DNA from: Acutalibacter sp. 1XD8-33
Lineage (GTDB): Bacteria; Bacillota; Clostridia; Oscillospirales; Acutalibacteraceae
Length of the DNA stretch: 47,048 bases
Direction: 5' to 3'
NCBI RefSeq assembly: GCF_003612555.1
Contig: NZ_RAZF01000021.1
Location: forward strand, 1-47,048
The notes beneath the pieces are model-generated. The model searched no databases and was not told where the DNA came from. It was given only the letters and a program-made list of their open reading frames with translations. A program made the translations under genes and the position numbers. Shown piece by piece: positions 35,940-45,217 of this stretch. Positions within the stretch are counted from its first letter, which is position 1. The number at the start of each line of letters is the position of its first letter.

Positions 35940-36821
35940 GTGAGCATGAAAAAAGGAGGCCTTGGTAAGGGGCTGGATGCCATTTTCGCAGAAAACGCCG
36001 CTGAGGGCGGCGAAGGCGCCGTTACGGTGCGGATTGATGATATCGAACCAAACCGGGACCAGCCCAGAAAGGAATTTGACAGCAGGGCGCTATCAGAACT
36101 GGCAGAGTCCATTGCTCAGCATGGAGTGCTGCAGCCGCTGCTGCTTCGGCCCATGGTCAGTGGCGGGTACCGGATTGTAGCTGGAGAACGACGCTGGAGG
36201 GCTTCCCGAATGGCGGGCCTAACAGAGGTGCCTGCTGTGGTCCGGGAAATGTCCGACAGCGAAGAAATGCTCTTCGCTCTGATCGAAAACCTCCAGCGGG
36301 AGGATTTGAGCCCCTTAGAAGAGGCCAGGGGCTATCAGCAGCTGATTGAAACCCAAGGCCTGACCCAGGAAGAAGCGGCGTCTGCGGTGGGAAAGTCCCG
36401 TCCGGCAGTGGCAAACGCCCTGCGACTGCTGAACCTGCCGGAAGACATCCAGGAAATGGTAGAGCGGGGAGAGCTTTCCGCTGGTCATGCCAGGACCCTG
36501 TTGAGCTTCAAAAATGAAGATACTATGCGGGAAGCGGCGCAAAAAGCAAAGGCGGGGGCCTCTGTCAGAGAGCTGGAGGGGCTGGCAAAAAAGACCGCGG
36601 AAGAAAAAGTTATTTCGCCTCCGCGATCTACAAAGCCCGGCCAGCTTTATGAGCGCTATTACGCGGAAGCTCAACTGGCAGTCAGTGATTGCCTGGGCCG
36701 AAAGGTAAAGGTGGCGGGCACAAAAAAGAAGGGAATTTTGCAAATCGAATTCTACGGCCAAGAGGACCTGCAAAACCTGCTGGTAGATCTGAAACTCCAG
36801 GACGGCCAGGGGGAGACGTAA
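35940..36821 (+). CDS. parB: Chromosome partitioning protein ParB/Spo0J
   Basis: A 293-residue CTP-dependent DNA clamp. MKKGGLGKGLDAIF at the N-terminus is the ParA-stimulating peptide. EPNRDQPRKEFD and AGERRWRASRMAG form the CTPase site. ENLQREDLSPLEEARGY and the helix-turn-helix QEEAASAVGKSRPAVANALRLL bind parS. The C-terminal dimer domain follows. Start GTG 35940 with AAAGGA six bases upstream; ATG 35946 is the alternative. Confidence 0.97.
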   Translation: MSMKKGGLGKGLDAIFAENAAEGGEGAVTVRIDDIEPNRDQPRKEFDSRALSELAESIAQHGVLQPLLLRPMVSGGYRIVAGERRWRASRMAGLTEVPAVVREMSDSEEMLFALIENLQREDLSPLEEARGYQQLIETQGLTQEEAASAVGKSRPAVANALRLLNLPEDIQEMVERGELSAGHARTLLSFKNEDTMREAAQKAKAGASVRELEGLAKKTAEEKVISPPRSTKPGQLYERYYAEAQLAVSDCLGRKVKVAGTKKKGILQIEFYGQEDLQNLLVDLKLQDGQGET

Positions 36822-37385
36822 GGCCGTGGGGTTGTCTCAGTTGCCGCTTCGGTCGGCGACGGGAAATCGCCGCAGGCGATTGTCGCCCCCACACCCCATA
36901 AACTTTTTGAAAAGAAGTTTAAGACGTTACCTTCGGTAAGTCTCAAAAACTTTTACCCTGCTTCCTCACTTCGTTCGTCGCAAACATTTTACGTTTTGGG
37001 GCTAAGCCAATCACCGTAAAAGTTTCGTCGTCTCACCTGTCGGTTCGGTCGGGTCGGTCTCCACCGGAGACCAGCGCCCTTTTCAAAGGTTGCAGGGGCT
37101 TGGGGGTGAGCGTTCTGCCGGATACTTGGCAAAGCCAAGTATTGCAGACCATGCTGCGAACCGACCGAAGCGGCAGCTGAGACTCAACGTCCTCAAGGTC
37201 CTGACCTTAACACCTGAGAAGCGCAATTTTTGCGGGTGGTGAATAATAGGTTAACGCTCGCTGCGCTCGGTTAACTATACAAGAGGGGTGCGGAGAGTTC
37301 ATCCCGTATAACGAGACGAAACTCTTTTGCAACTGAATAAAAAGCACCCCTGGAAACCGGAACCAGCCAGCGGCGAACGTTCGCA
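36822..37385. repeat. Structured intergenic repeat, copy 6 (large, reverse orientation)
   Basis: Read on the minus strand from about 37385 it gives GCTGGCTGGTTCCGG, TTGCAAAAGAGTTTCG, TAGTTAACCGAGCGCAGCGAG, GCGCTTCTCAGGTGTTAAGG, CAGCTGCCGCTTCGGTCGG, then GCGACGAACGAAGTGAGGAA and GGGTAAAAG: the same order as copy 3. 36946-36981 is an exact reverse complement of 14236-14271. Additional CGGTCGG cores occur at 36838-36860 and 37030-37055. It starts immediately at the parB stop. No gene inside. Confidence 0.8.
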
Positions 37386-37600
37386 CCCAGCCCGGCGAGT
37401 TTTCCGCAGGAAAATGGAAAGATAAACCGAGCCGTGCGAGAGTTTATCTTTTTGACACCACGGCGAAACTCCGTTATATCCTTTCGCCCTTGCTTGGCGC
37501 GGTGTGCCCAGCCCTGTGCTCCGCAATCAGCCGGCGCGCGCACCTACGCGCCCATATAAAAATATCAATTTCCAAAAATATAGAATAAAGATAAAGCGAG
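37386..37600 (+). other. serS leader with hairpins
   Basis: Contains a perfect 10-bp hairpin AAAGATAAAC/GTTTATCTTT (37418-37427 and 37442-37451) followed by a short T run, then GC-rich text and an AT-rich stretch (37555-37600) that probably holds the serS promoter. I looked for a T-box (the conserved AGGGTGGNACCGCG) and did not find one. Confidence 0.5.
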
Positions 37601-37609
37601 GAATCAAAC

Positions 37610-38887
37610 ATGCTGGATATCAAATTGGTCCGGAGCAATCCGGAATTGGTGAAGGAAAACATCAGAAAGAAGTTTCAGGAGGAAAAGCTGCCCCTGGTGG
37701 ACGAGGTCCTCCGGCTGGACGGCGAGTTCCGGGCCAGCAAGGCCAGGGGGGACGAGCTGCGCCAGCAGAGAAATACCATCAGCAAGGAGATCGGCAGGCT
37801 GATGAAGGAGGGCAAAAAAGAGGAGGCTCAGGAGACCAAAAAGCGGGTGGCCGAGATTGCCGGGGAACTGGAGGAGATGGAGCGCAAAGAGGGGGAGATG
37901 ACCGAGGAGATCAAAAAACGGATGATGGTGATCCCCAATATCATCGACGATTCCGTGCCCATCGGCCGGGACGACAGCGAGAACGTGGAGCTGGAGCGCT
38001 TCGGCGAGCCCGTCGTGCCGGACTTTGAGGTCCCCTACCACACGGATATCATGGAGCGCCTTCAGGGCATCGACCTGGACAGCGCCCGGCGCACCAGTGG
38101 CAACGGCTTTTACTATCTGATGGGCGACATTGCCCGGCTTCACGAAGCTATCTTGGCCTTTGCCCGGGATTTCATGATTGATAAAGGCTTCACCTACTGC
38201 ATCCCGCCCTTTATGATCCGCAGCGACGTGGTCACCGGCGTCATGAGCTTCGCGGAGATGGAGAATATGATGTACAAGATCGAGGGGGAGGACCTGTACC
38301 TCATCGGAACCAGCGAACACTCCATGATCGGCAAGTTCGCCGGGAACCTCCTCACCGAGGACCAGCTGCCCCAGACCCTCACCAGCTATTCCCCCTGCTT
38401 CCGCAAGGAGGTGGGCGCTCACGGCATTGAGGAGCGGGGCGTGTACCGAATCCACCAGTTCGAGAAGCAGGAGATGATCGTGGTCTGCAAGCCCGAGGAC
38501 AGCATGGACTGGTATCACAAGATGTGGCAGTATTCCGTGGAGTTCTTCCGGGCGCTGGATATTCCCGTGCGCACTCTGGAATGCTGCTCCGGTGATCTGG
38601 CCGATCTGAAGGTGAAGAGCTGCGACGTGGAGGCCTGGTCCCCCCGGCAGAAGAAATACTTCGAGGTGTGCAGCTGCACCAATATGGGAGACGCCCAGGC
38701 CCGGCGGCTGGGCATCCGGGTGAAGAACAGCGAGGGAAACTACTTCCCCCACACCCTGAACAATACCGTGGTGGCCCCGCCCCGGATGCTCATCGCCTTC
38801 CTGGAGAACAACCTCCAGGCGGACGGCACGGTGAAGATTCCGGAGGCACTGCGGATGTATATGGGCGGAAAAGAGCTCATCGGATAA
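37610..38887 (+). CDS. serS: Seryl-tRNA synthetase
   Basis: A 425-residue class II aminoacyl-tRNA synthetase that charges tRNA-Ser. The N-terminal antiparallel coiled coil (about 30-105) binds the tRNA long arm. Class II motifs are visible: LIGTSEHSMIGKFAG, the SPCFRKEVGAHGIEERGVYRIHQF segment (motif 2), and NNTVVAPPRMLIAFLEN (motif 3). DVEAWSPRQKKYFEVCSCTNM is a SerRS landmark. Codon use is strikingly C/G-ending compared with the yidC-mnmG genes. ATG 37610 with GCGAGG upstream. Confidence 0.97.
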   Translation: MLDIKLVRSNPELVKENIRKKFQEEKLPLVDEVLRLDGEFRASKARGDELRQQRNTISKEIGRLMKEGKKEEAQETKKRVAEIAGELEEMERKEGEMTEEIKKRMMVIPNIIDDSVPIGRDDSENVELERFGEPVVPDFEVPYHTDIMERLQGIDLDSARRTSGNGFYYLMGDIARLHEAILAFARDFMIDKGFTYCIPPFMIRSDVVTGVMSFAEMENMMYKIEGEDLYLIGTSEHSMIGKFAGNLLTEDQLPQTLTSYSPCFRKEVGAHGIEERGVYRIHQFEKQEMIVVCKPEDSMDWYHKMWQYSVEFFRALDIPVRTLECCSGDLADLKVKSCDVEAWSPRQKKYFEVCSCTNMGDAQARRLGIRVKNSEGNYFPHTLNNTVVAPPRMLIAFLENNLQADGTVKIPEALRMYMGGKELIG

Positions 38888-38899
38888 AAGGAGGGGGCC

Positions 38900-39247
38900 A
38901 TGGAGCGAAAAACCTTGATCTGGCTGCTGTGTACGGCGGCGCTCAGGCTGGGAATGCTGGGAACCGCCAGAATCACCTCTGTGGACGGCTTTATGGTGGC
39001 GGTCCTGCTGGAATTTTTCGTGGTATGCCCGCTGTGGTCCCTGGCCACGGGAATTTTCGCTGGCTGGGACGGAAGGCTCCGCTGGTGGCTGGCTGCGGCG
39101 AATTCCCTCCTGTTCCTCCTGAGCAGCTGGATTTTCCTGGAAATGGGACAGCTGGATTTCCTCTATTTTACCCTGGTCTATCTGGCCATTGGCCTGCTGA
39201 GCACATGGATCACCGCCATGGCCCGGCGGAAATACGCGAAGAGATAG
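38900..39247 (+). CDS. Small four-helix membrane protein, unknown function
   Basis: A 115-residue hydrophobic protein with about four transmembrane helices (8-24, 30-52, 62-80, 85-107) and a basic end (ARRKYAKR). No family recognised. It starts 12 bases after serS behind AAAGGAGGGGG and ends at a strong terminator, so it is co-transcribed with serS. Confidence 0.7.
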   Translation: MERKTLIWLLCTAALRLGMLGTARITSVDGFMVAVLLEFFVVCPLWSLATGIFAGWDGRLRWWLAAANSLLFLLSSWIFLEMGQLDFLYFTLVYLAIGLLSTWITAMARRKYAKR

Positions 39248-39249
39248 AA

Positions 39250-39287
39250 AAAAGCCATCCAGAACATCTCATTCTGGATGGCTTTTC
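39250..39287. terminator. Strong terminator after the serS operon
   Basis: AAAAGCCATCCAGAA (39250-39264) pairs perfectly with TTCTGGATGGCTTTT (39272-39286) around CATCTCA. It can serve both strands; the convergent VOC gene ends at 39293. Confidence 0.92.
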
Positions 39288-39292
39288 TGCCG

Positions 39293-39706
39293 CTATATTT
39301 CGTCTCCAGGCTGGAAATCCTCCGGCGGGCGGTGGTTGGGCAGGGAGAGGAACCAGTTGACCCCAAACCGGTCGGTGACGCAGGCGGCCCAGGGGCTCCA
39401 GGGCAGCTCCCGGGGCTCCATGGTCACGCGCCCCCCTTCCCGGAGCAGGGAGAGGGCCTGTTCCAGATCCTCCCGGCTTTCAAAGAAATGGCCCAGCTCC
39501 ACAGGATTGCCCACAGGGGCGGGAGTCTCCCTGGAGGCCTCCACCACCGAGAGGGCGGGCTCGCCCTCCTGAGAGGAGAGCTCCGAATGGAAATAGCTCC
39601 CATCCTCGTTCAGCACATGATAGCCCAGCTGGAGCTTGAAGGCCCGGCAGTAGAGGTCTACCGCCTCTTTGCTGCTTTTTACGTTGAGGCCGATCCCGAA
39701 AACCAT
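39293..39706 (-). CDS. VOC family (glyoxalase/PhnB-like) protein
   Basis: A 137-residue vicinal-oxygen-chelate fold protein. Paired beta-alpha-beta units are seen at FGIGLNVKSSKEAVDLYCRAF and the later LREGGRVTMEPRELPWSPW, followed by DRFGVNWFLSL, a PhnB/YjdN-like ending. Metal-binding residues are not complete enough to name a reaction. A monocistronic gene with a ribosome site GAGGAGCG upstream. Confidence 0.8.
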   Translation of the reverse strand: MVFGIGLNVKSSKEAVDLYCRAFKLQLGYHVLNEDGSYFHSELSSQEGEPALSVVEASRETPAPVGNPVELGHFFESREDLEQALSLLREGGRVTMEPRELPWSPWAACVTDRFGVNWFLSLPNHRPPEDFQPGDEI

Positions 39707-39794
39707 AGATAACGCTCCTCTTTAATGCTGCTCAATGGCTGCCTTTAGAGAGTGATATGAGGGCCTTTTTGGGCCCAATGTCGCGGCAAGATTT

Positions 39795-39945
39795 CAGCGG
39801 GCATTGGCGGGCGTTTTGGCTTTGCCGCCCGTTGCACGCCGATGGCTTTTTCCGCACCCAAGGGAGTTTCCTGTCTGCAATGCAGACAGGATAGGGGACC
39901 CCCGACGAGGGTCCCCTACGCAAAACGTCCCACTGGGACGTTTAT
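39795..39945. repeat. Array of short hairpins
   Basis: Four consecutive inverted repeats: CGGGCG/CGCCCG (near 39807-39832), CCTGTCTGCA/TGCAGACAGG (about 39870-39890), GGGGACCC/GGGTCCCC (about 39895-39917) and AACGTCCC/GGGACGTT (about 39923-39941). No gene is seen. It is joined to repeat copy 7. Confidence 0.65.
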
Positions 39946-39959
39946 GCTACCCTCCTGCG

Positions 39960-40134
39960 TTGTTTTCTCACGATTGTAAGGTCAAGAGCAAGGTCGTGGA
40001 GCGCTGCTCCACACCTCGCAACCTTTGAAAAGGTTGACGAAACTTTTACCCTGGTTAGCTGAGCAATAACTATAAAAACGTTTACGATGAGCAAAGCAAG
40101 GAGTGGGTAAAAAGTTTTGAGATTTACTCCCCAC
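39960..40134. repeat. Structured intergenic repeat, copy 7
   Basis: Carries AAGGTCGTGGAGC-gct-GCTCCAC, ACCTCGC, the hairpin AACCTTTGAAAAGGTT, GACGAAACTTTTACCCTGG, TTAGCTGAG, then GCAAAGCAAGGAGTGGGTAAAAAG. The first half is in minus orientation relative to copies 2, 5 and 8. It abuts the stop of the lipoprotein gene. No gene inside. Confidence 0.75.
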
Positions 40135-40647
40135 TTATGAAGCCTGTTTCCCAAAATCCCGGAACAGCTTTTCCGCCTTTTCCTTCTGGGCGGCGTTGAC
40201 CTCGTCCGTGTCCGCATCGGTATAGACCATCAGGAATTTTCCGTTGAGCACGGCGGGCACGTCGTTGCCCAGTAGGGAGAAAAAGCCCTTCGCTCCCACG
40301 CTGTCCAGGCATTCCTGACCCTTCTGGTCTAGGTTGTCCAGGTCGAATTCGTAGAACTCCGCTTGAACCGTGCTGCCGTCGAAGCGGAAGCGGTAGCGGT
40401 ATCCACCAATTGCCCCGATTTCTTTATAAGACATCTCCGTCTTTTCCCCAATAACAGAATCGCTGGCCTCCATATAGCGGCACAAGCCTTCCAAATTACT
40501 GTCAAAGTCTCCAGGATTCACCGCAGCCTGAACAATTCCTGAGGAGGCAGTTTCTAAGGTTTCCAGAGACTCTACCGGTCCAGCGCAGCCTGACAGGGCA
40601 AGACCCAATCCGGCGGCAGCCAGCAGCATGACAATTGGTTTTTTCAT
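40135..40647 (-). CDS. Lipoprotein, function unknown
   Basis: A 170-residue secreted lipoprotein. Signal peptide about 1-20 with lipobox ALSGC. The mature part has a central beta-rich segment (GGYRYRFRFDGSTVQAEFYEFD) and a helical charged C-terminus. No domain is recognised. It lies downstream of tRNA-Met and tRNA-Glu on the same strand, with an unusual interlocked pair of inverted repeats in between. Ribosome site GAGGTG. Confidence 0.75.
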   Translation of the reverse strand: MKKPIVMLLAAAGLGLALSGCAGPVESLETLETASSGIVQAAVNPGDFDSNLEGLCRYMEASDSVIGEKTEMSYKEIGAIGGYRYRFRFDGSTVQAEFYEFDLDNLDQKGQECLDSVGAKGFFSLLGNDVPAVLNGKFLMVYTDADTDEVNAAQKEKAEKLFRDFGKQAS

Positions 40648-40670
40648 AATTTAACACCTCATAAAAAAAG

Positions 40671-40766
40671 AAAAACGCCGTAGCTCCCGCCCAGCGCCCT
40701 TCCTACTATAGATCCCCTTAGTCTCCGGAAAAATCCTACGGCACAACCCGTCCAAGGAGACTTTTG
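40671..40766 (-). terminator. Candidate attenuator between tRNA-Glu and the lipoprotein gene
   Basis: In minus-strand order: AGTCTCC (40762-40756), GCCGTAG (40742-40736), GGAGACT (40726-40720), CTACGGC (40683-40677), then GTTTTTCTTTTTTT. The two 7-bp pairings interlock, so they would form either a pseudoknot or two alternative stems; the second is followed by a T run as in an intrinsic terminator. Regulation is inferred. Confidence 0.5.
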
Positions 40767-40841
40767 TGGTGACCCGGACGAGAATCGAACTCGTGTTACC
40801 GCCGTGAAAGGGCGGTGTCTTAGCCGCTTGACCACCGGGCC
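40767..40841 (-). tRNA. tRNA-Glu (anticodon TTC)
   Basis: 75 bases including encoded CCA. Acceptor GGCCCGG/CCGGGTC with one G-U pair, D-arm, anticodon loop CTTTCAC between paired CCGCC/GGCGG, and T-loop GTTCGATTC. The anticodon TTC reads Glu. It is second in a tRNA-Met/tRNA-Glu pair three bases apart. Confidence 0.95.
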
Positions 40842-40844
40842 ATT

Positions 40845-40921
40845 TGGTAGCGGTAAATGGACTTGAACCATCGACACTTCGGGTATGAACCGAATGCTCT
40901 AGCCAGCTGAGCTATACCGCC
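40845..40921 (-). tRNA. tRNA-Met (anticodon CAT), elongator
   Basis: 77 bases including CCA. Acceptor GGCGGTA/TACCGCT, D-arm GCTCAGCTGGCTAGAGC, anticodon loop TTCATAC between TTCGG and CCGAA, T-loop TTCAAGT. The body resembles Firmicute elongator tRNA-Met rather than tRNA-Ile(CAT) or the initiator, which would have three G-C pairs closing the anticodon stem. Confidence 0.88.
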
Positions 40922-40953
40922 ACATATGCGCCCCAAAGAACGGGACGCTAATT

Positions 40954-40982
40954 ATTATAGAGGATAGAAAAGAGATTGTCAA
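40954..40982 (-). promoter_or_regulatory. tRNA operon promoter
   Basis: Perfect TTGACA (40982-40977) and perfect TATAAT (40959-40954) on the minus strand with 17-base spacing, 32 bases before tRNA-Met. Confidence 0.92.
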
Positions 40983-41009
40983 TAGGTTTTTCAGGAAATT
41001 TGCGGAAAA

Positions 41010-42585
<1,576 letters not shown>

Positions 42586-42693
42586 GTAGAAGAACTGCCA
42601 GAAAATCCTTTCACAGATTGGCGAATTCGCCAGCAATAGAGAGAGGAAAATTCTAAACCGGAAAATATTTCCAGAAATAATTTCTTCTATCCC

Positions 42694-42721
42694 TTGACAA
42701 GCGGTTTCAATGGAATATACT
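42694..42721 (+). promoter_or_regulatory. Promoter upstream of the MFS operon
   Basis: Perfect TTGACA (42694-42699), 16-base spacer, TATACT (42716-42721). It reads toward the short frame at 42751 and then, through repeat copy 8, the MFS gene at 43036. Confidence 0.75.
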
Positions 42722-42750
42722 TTAGGGGAGTGATACGAGGGGGAGTGTTG

Positions 42751-42834
42751 ATGTCCTCCGGCACACCTCGCCAAGTAAGTGCAATACGCAGGCTGGTTTT
42801 CGCGGTGTGTCATGAGTTTCCGCCCCAGCCGTGA
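42751..42834 (+). CDS. Possible 27-codon leader or truncated gene
   Basis: An ATG at 42751 preceded by GAGGGGGAG at a good distance opens a 27-codon frame (MSSGTPRQVSAIRRLVFAVC and seven more residues). It ends in text continuous with repeat copy 8. With its consensus-like promoter it looks either like a leader peptide or the head of a gene replaced by the repeat. No homology is recognised. Confidence 0.3.
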   Translation: MSSGTPRQVSAIRRLVFAVCHEFPPQP

Positions 42835-42993
42835 GACGGCTGTCTTTTGCTACGCAAAAGTGCGGCGAAAACTCTGCCAAGCTGAGTGCGGGCTCTCTCA
42901 GCTAACCAGGGTAAAAGTTTCGTCCACCTTTTCAAAGGTGGTGGGGTTCTTAGGGGCAACGCCCCTAAGCCGCCGGAGGCCACTCCGTATTAC
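42765..42993. repeat. Structured intergenic repeat, copy 8
   Basis: Its right part (42909-42981) aligns without gaps to 14259-14331 of copy 3. Differences are in the loop of the TTAGGGGC/GCCCCTAA hairpin, in two bases that pair with each other in the CCACCTTTTCAAAGGTGG hairpin, and at two other sites. It ends with CGGAGGCC (42974-42981) and CACTCCGTATTAC, 42 bases before the MFS start. The boundary at the left is uncertain. Confidence 0.8.
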
Positions 42994-43035
42994 TTTTAAA
43001 AAATTCAAAGACCACAAACAGGGGAGAATAAGGAC

Positions 43036-44289
43036 ATGATAAAACAGCTTTTCCACCGGATGGGTCCGGTGGGCCGGCAGGCACTGATCCTGGCGGGGGG
43101 AAACGGGATCTTCTATTTTGCCTGGGCTTTTGCCTGCTATCAAACGGTCTACCTGCAAAACGTTGGGTTTTCAGCCTCATCCCTTGGCGTGGTAAACGCC
43201 ATCTGTTCAGCGGTAGGCATTGCCTCGGTGGCGTTCTGGGGCATGGTAAGCGACAAAACCGGCTCTCTGCGTCGGGTTCTGATTATTGTGTTGGCGGGGA
43301 ACTCGATTCTATACGCGCTGATTCCCCAGATCCCCACCGGCCTTGCGGTCTCTCAGCTCCTCCTTTTCTGCTATGTGCCTGTGGTGAATTTCTTTCGGGC
43401 GTCTATGACAACTTACGCGGATAATCTGCTGGTGCGCAACTGCAATGAGTTGGGGCTGAACTTTGGGGTGCTCAGAAGCGTTGGTTCTCTGCTCTTCACA
43501 GTTTCCAGCCTGATGGCGGCTGCCTGGCTGCCTACCCTGGGCGTACGGAACACTTTCTGGCTTACCGGAGTGCTCATGATTGTACCTATTCTCTTTACCG
43601 CGTTTTCCCGGGAGCCGGCGGCAAGGGCTGTGGAAAAGAAAAGCGGCGGGAAGAAGGAGAAAAACAAGTTGAATCTGGGAGAGCTCTTTCAGAACAAGGC
43701 CTATATGGCTTTTCTGATTTTCGGCTTCCTCTTCTACATTGCGGCGGCCTGCGGGGGCAATTACATTCCCTTTTTTATGGAGAGCATCGGCGTGGACTCC
43801 CAGCAGTACGGAGTGATACTGGCCTATCGGGCTATCCTGGAGATCCCCTTTTTGGTGCTGATGCTCCGCCTGCGAAGAAAATTTTCCCTGCGGGTGATGG
43901 TTTTGGGCGCGGCGGTGCTTATGTCCCTAGAATCCTTGGGATTCGGATTTTTTGCCAATTCTCTGTCCACCATGCTGCTGTTCTGTACCTTTTTCGGCCT
44001 GGGAAACGGACTGTTTCTTGGCTCGTCCGCAAACTATATCTATGAGCTGGCCCCCAGTCATCTGAAAGCCAGCGCCCAGGCCTTCTTTACCTCTGTGGCC
44101 TCCGTGGCGGGGATTCTGGGCAATCTGCTGGGCGGCGTTGTGTACGACGCCATTGGGGCGAAGCCCTTTTACCTGCTGGTGGGCGGAATCTACCTGCTCA
44201 GCGCGGGGGTCTTTCTGGTTTCTTTTCGGAGAAAATCCGCCGGACAAAACGGAGCAGGGAAAGACAGGACGGAACCCACCGTTCCGTGA
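43036..44289 (+). CDS. MFS transporter
   Basis: A 417-residue protein with about 12 transmembrane helices in two halves, separated by a basic cytoplasmic loop (KKSGGKKEKNK, near 195-210). The motif between helices 2 and 3, WGMVSDKTGSLRR, is the MFS signature. It resembles the MFS_1-like/nucleoside-permease branch. The substrate is unknown; the following AraC and GyrI genes suggest drug or small-molecule export. Start ATG 43036 with a weak GGGGAG upstream. Confidence 0.85.
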   Translation: MIKQLFHRMGPVGRQALILAGGNGIFYFAWAFACYQTVYLQNVGFSASSLGVVNAICSAVGIASVAFWGMVSDKTGSLRRVLIIVLAGNSILYALIPQIPTGLAVSQLLLFCYVPVVNFFRASMTTYADNLLVRNCNELGLNFGVLRSVGSLLFTVSSLMAAAWLPTLGVRNTFWLTGVLMIVPILFTAFSREPAARAVEKKSGGKKEKNKLNLGELFQNKAYMAFLIFGFLFYIAAACGGNYIPFFMESIGVDSQQYGVILAYRAILEIPFLVLMLRLRRKFSLRVMVLGAAVLMSLESLGFGFFANSLSTMLLFCTFFGLGNGLFLGSSANYIYELAPSHLKASAQAFFTSVASVAGILGNLLGGVVYDAIGAKPFYLLVGGIYLLSAGVFLVSFRRKSAGQNGAGKDRTEPTVP

Positions 44290-44317
44290 TAGAATATCAG
44301 GCAGGGAGGCGACGGCG

Positions 44318-45217
44318 TTGGACTGGGTGAAATCCCTGCGGGGAGCCATTGAATATATGGAGGAGCACATCCTGGAGCCCATTGGGCCGGAGGAAACCGC
44401 CCGGGCGGTGAGCATGTCTCCTTTCTACCTGCAAAAGGGCTTTCAGATCGTCACCGGATATGGTTTGGGGGAGTACTTGCGGAACCGGCGGCTTTATCTG
44501 GCCGCTTTGGACCTTTTGGCAGGGGAAGAAAAGGTGATCGACATCGCCTATAAGTACTGCTATCAGACTCCAGAGAGCTTTGCCAAGGCCTTCGCACGGT
44601 TTCATGGTTTCCCGCCCTCCCAGATAAGGCGGGAGAGAGTGAGGCTGAAGCCCTTCCTGCCTCTAAAAGTGAAAATTTCCATACAAGGAGGAAACAATAT
44701 GGACTACATCGTGGAAAAGATGGACAGCTTCCAGGTGATCGGATTCGCGGAAGAGATCCCTATGGAGCGGGGCTATGAGTTGTGCCCGAAATTCTGGGAT
44801 AGAGTGAAGGAGGAGCATTTCTTGCCTCTCTGGAATGGGAAGCCTGCGGAAACCAGCCTGGAGCGGGCCATTGTGGAATGCAATATCGGTATGTATGGGG
44901 TGTGCATCGAGGACGGCGGGAATCCTGGCGCCTTCACCTATCTGGCCGCAGGCCGCTACGACGGCCGTCCTGTACCGGAGGGCCTGGAGGTGGCGCGGAT
45001 CCCGGCGGCAAGCTGGGCCAAGTTCCGGGCGGTAGGCCCCTTGCCGGTGGCCCTGCAAAGTCTGAACAGCCAGATCTTCCAAGAATGGCTGCCAGGAAAT
45101 GAGGAGTACGATTTGGCCTTTCCCATCAATATTGAATTCTATACGCCGGGAGAGTCCGGCGCGGACTATGAAAGCGCCATCTGGCTGCCGGTGAAGGAGA
45201 AATCCCATGAAAATTGA
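44318..45217 (+). CDS. AraC-family regulator fused to a GyrI-like effector-binding domain
   Basis: A 299-residue Rob/SoxS-type activator. The N-terminal 105 residues form the two-helix-turn-helix AraC domain (EETARAVSMSPFYLQKGFQIVTG and DIAYKYCYQTPESFAKAFARFHG). From about residue 128 a GyrI/BmrR-C-like ligand domain follows (MDYIVEKMDSFQVIGFAEEIP; ending INIEFYTPGE). Such proteins sense drugs and switch on efflux. The start is TTG 44318 with GGGAGG 8 bases upstream. It lies 28 bases after the MFS gene and overlaps the next gene by 11 bases. Confidence 0.88.
   Translation: MDWVKSLRGAIEYMEEHILEPIGPEETARAVSMSPFYLQKGFQIVTGYGLGEYLRNRRLYLAALDLLAGEEKVIDIAYKYCYQTPESFAKAFARFHGFPPSQIRRERVRLKPFLPLKVKISIQGGNNMDYIVEKMDSFQVIGFAEEIPMERGYELCPKFWDRVKEEHFLPLWNGKPAETSLERAIVECNIGMYGVCIEDGGNPGAFTYLAAGRYDGRPVPEGLEVARIPAASWAKFRAVGPLPVALQSLNSQIFQEWLPGNEEYDLAFPINIEFYTPGESGADYESAIWLPVKEKSHEN

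Noticed and set aside
37386-37609. Possible serine T-box upstream of serS
   Set aside because: No T-box core sequence (AGGGTGGNACCGCG) or matching antiterminator could be found.
40845-40921. tRNA-Ile2 (CAT, lysidine) instead of tRNA-Met
   Set aside because: Acceptor and D-arm match the Firmicute elongator tRNA-Met pattern better; a modification cannot be read from DNA, so some doubt remains.
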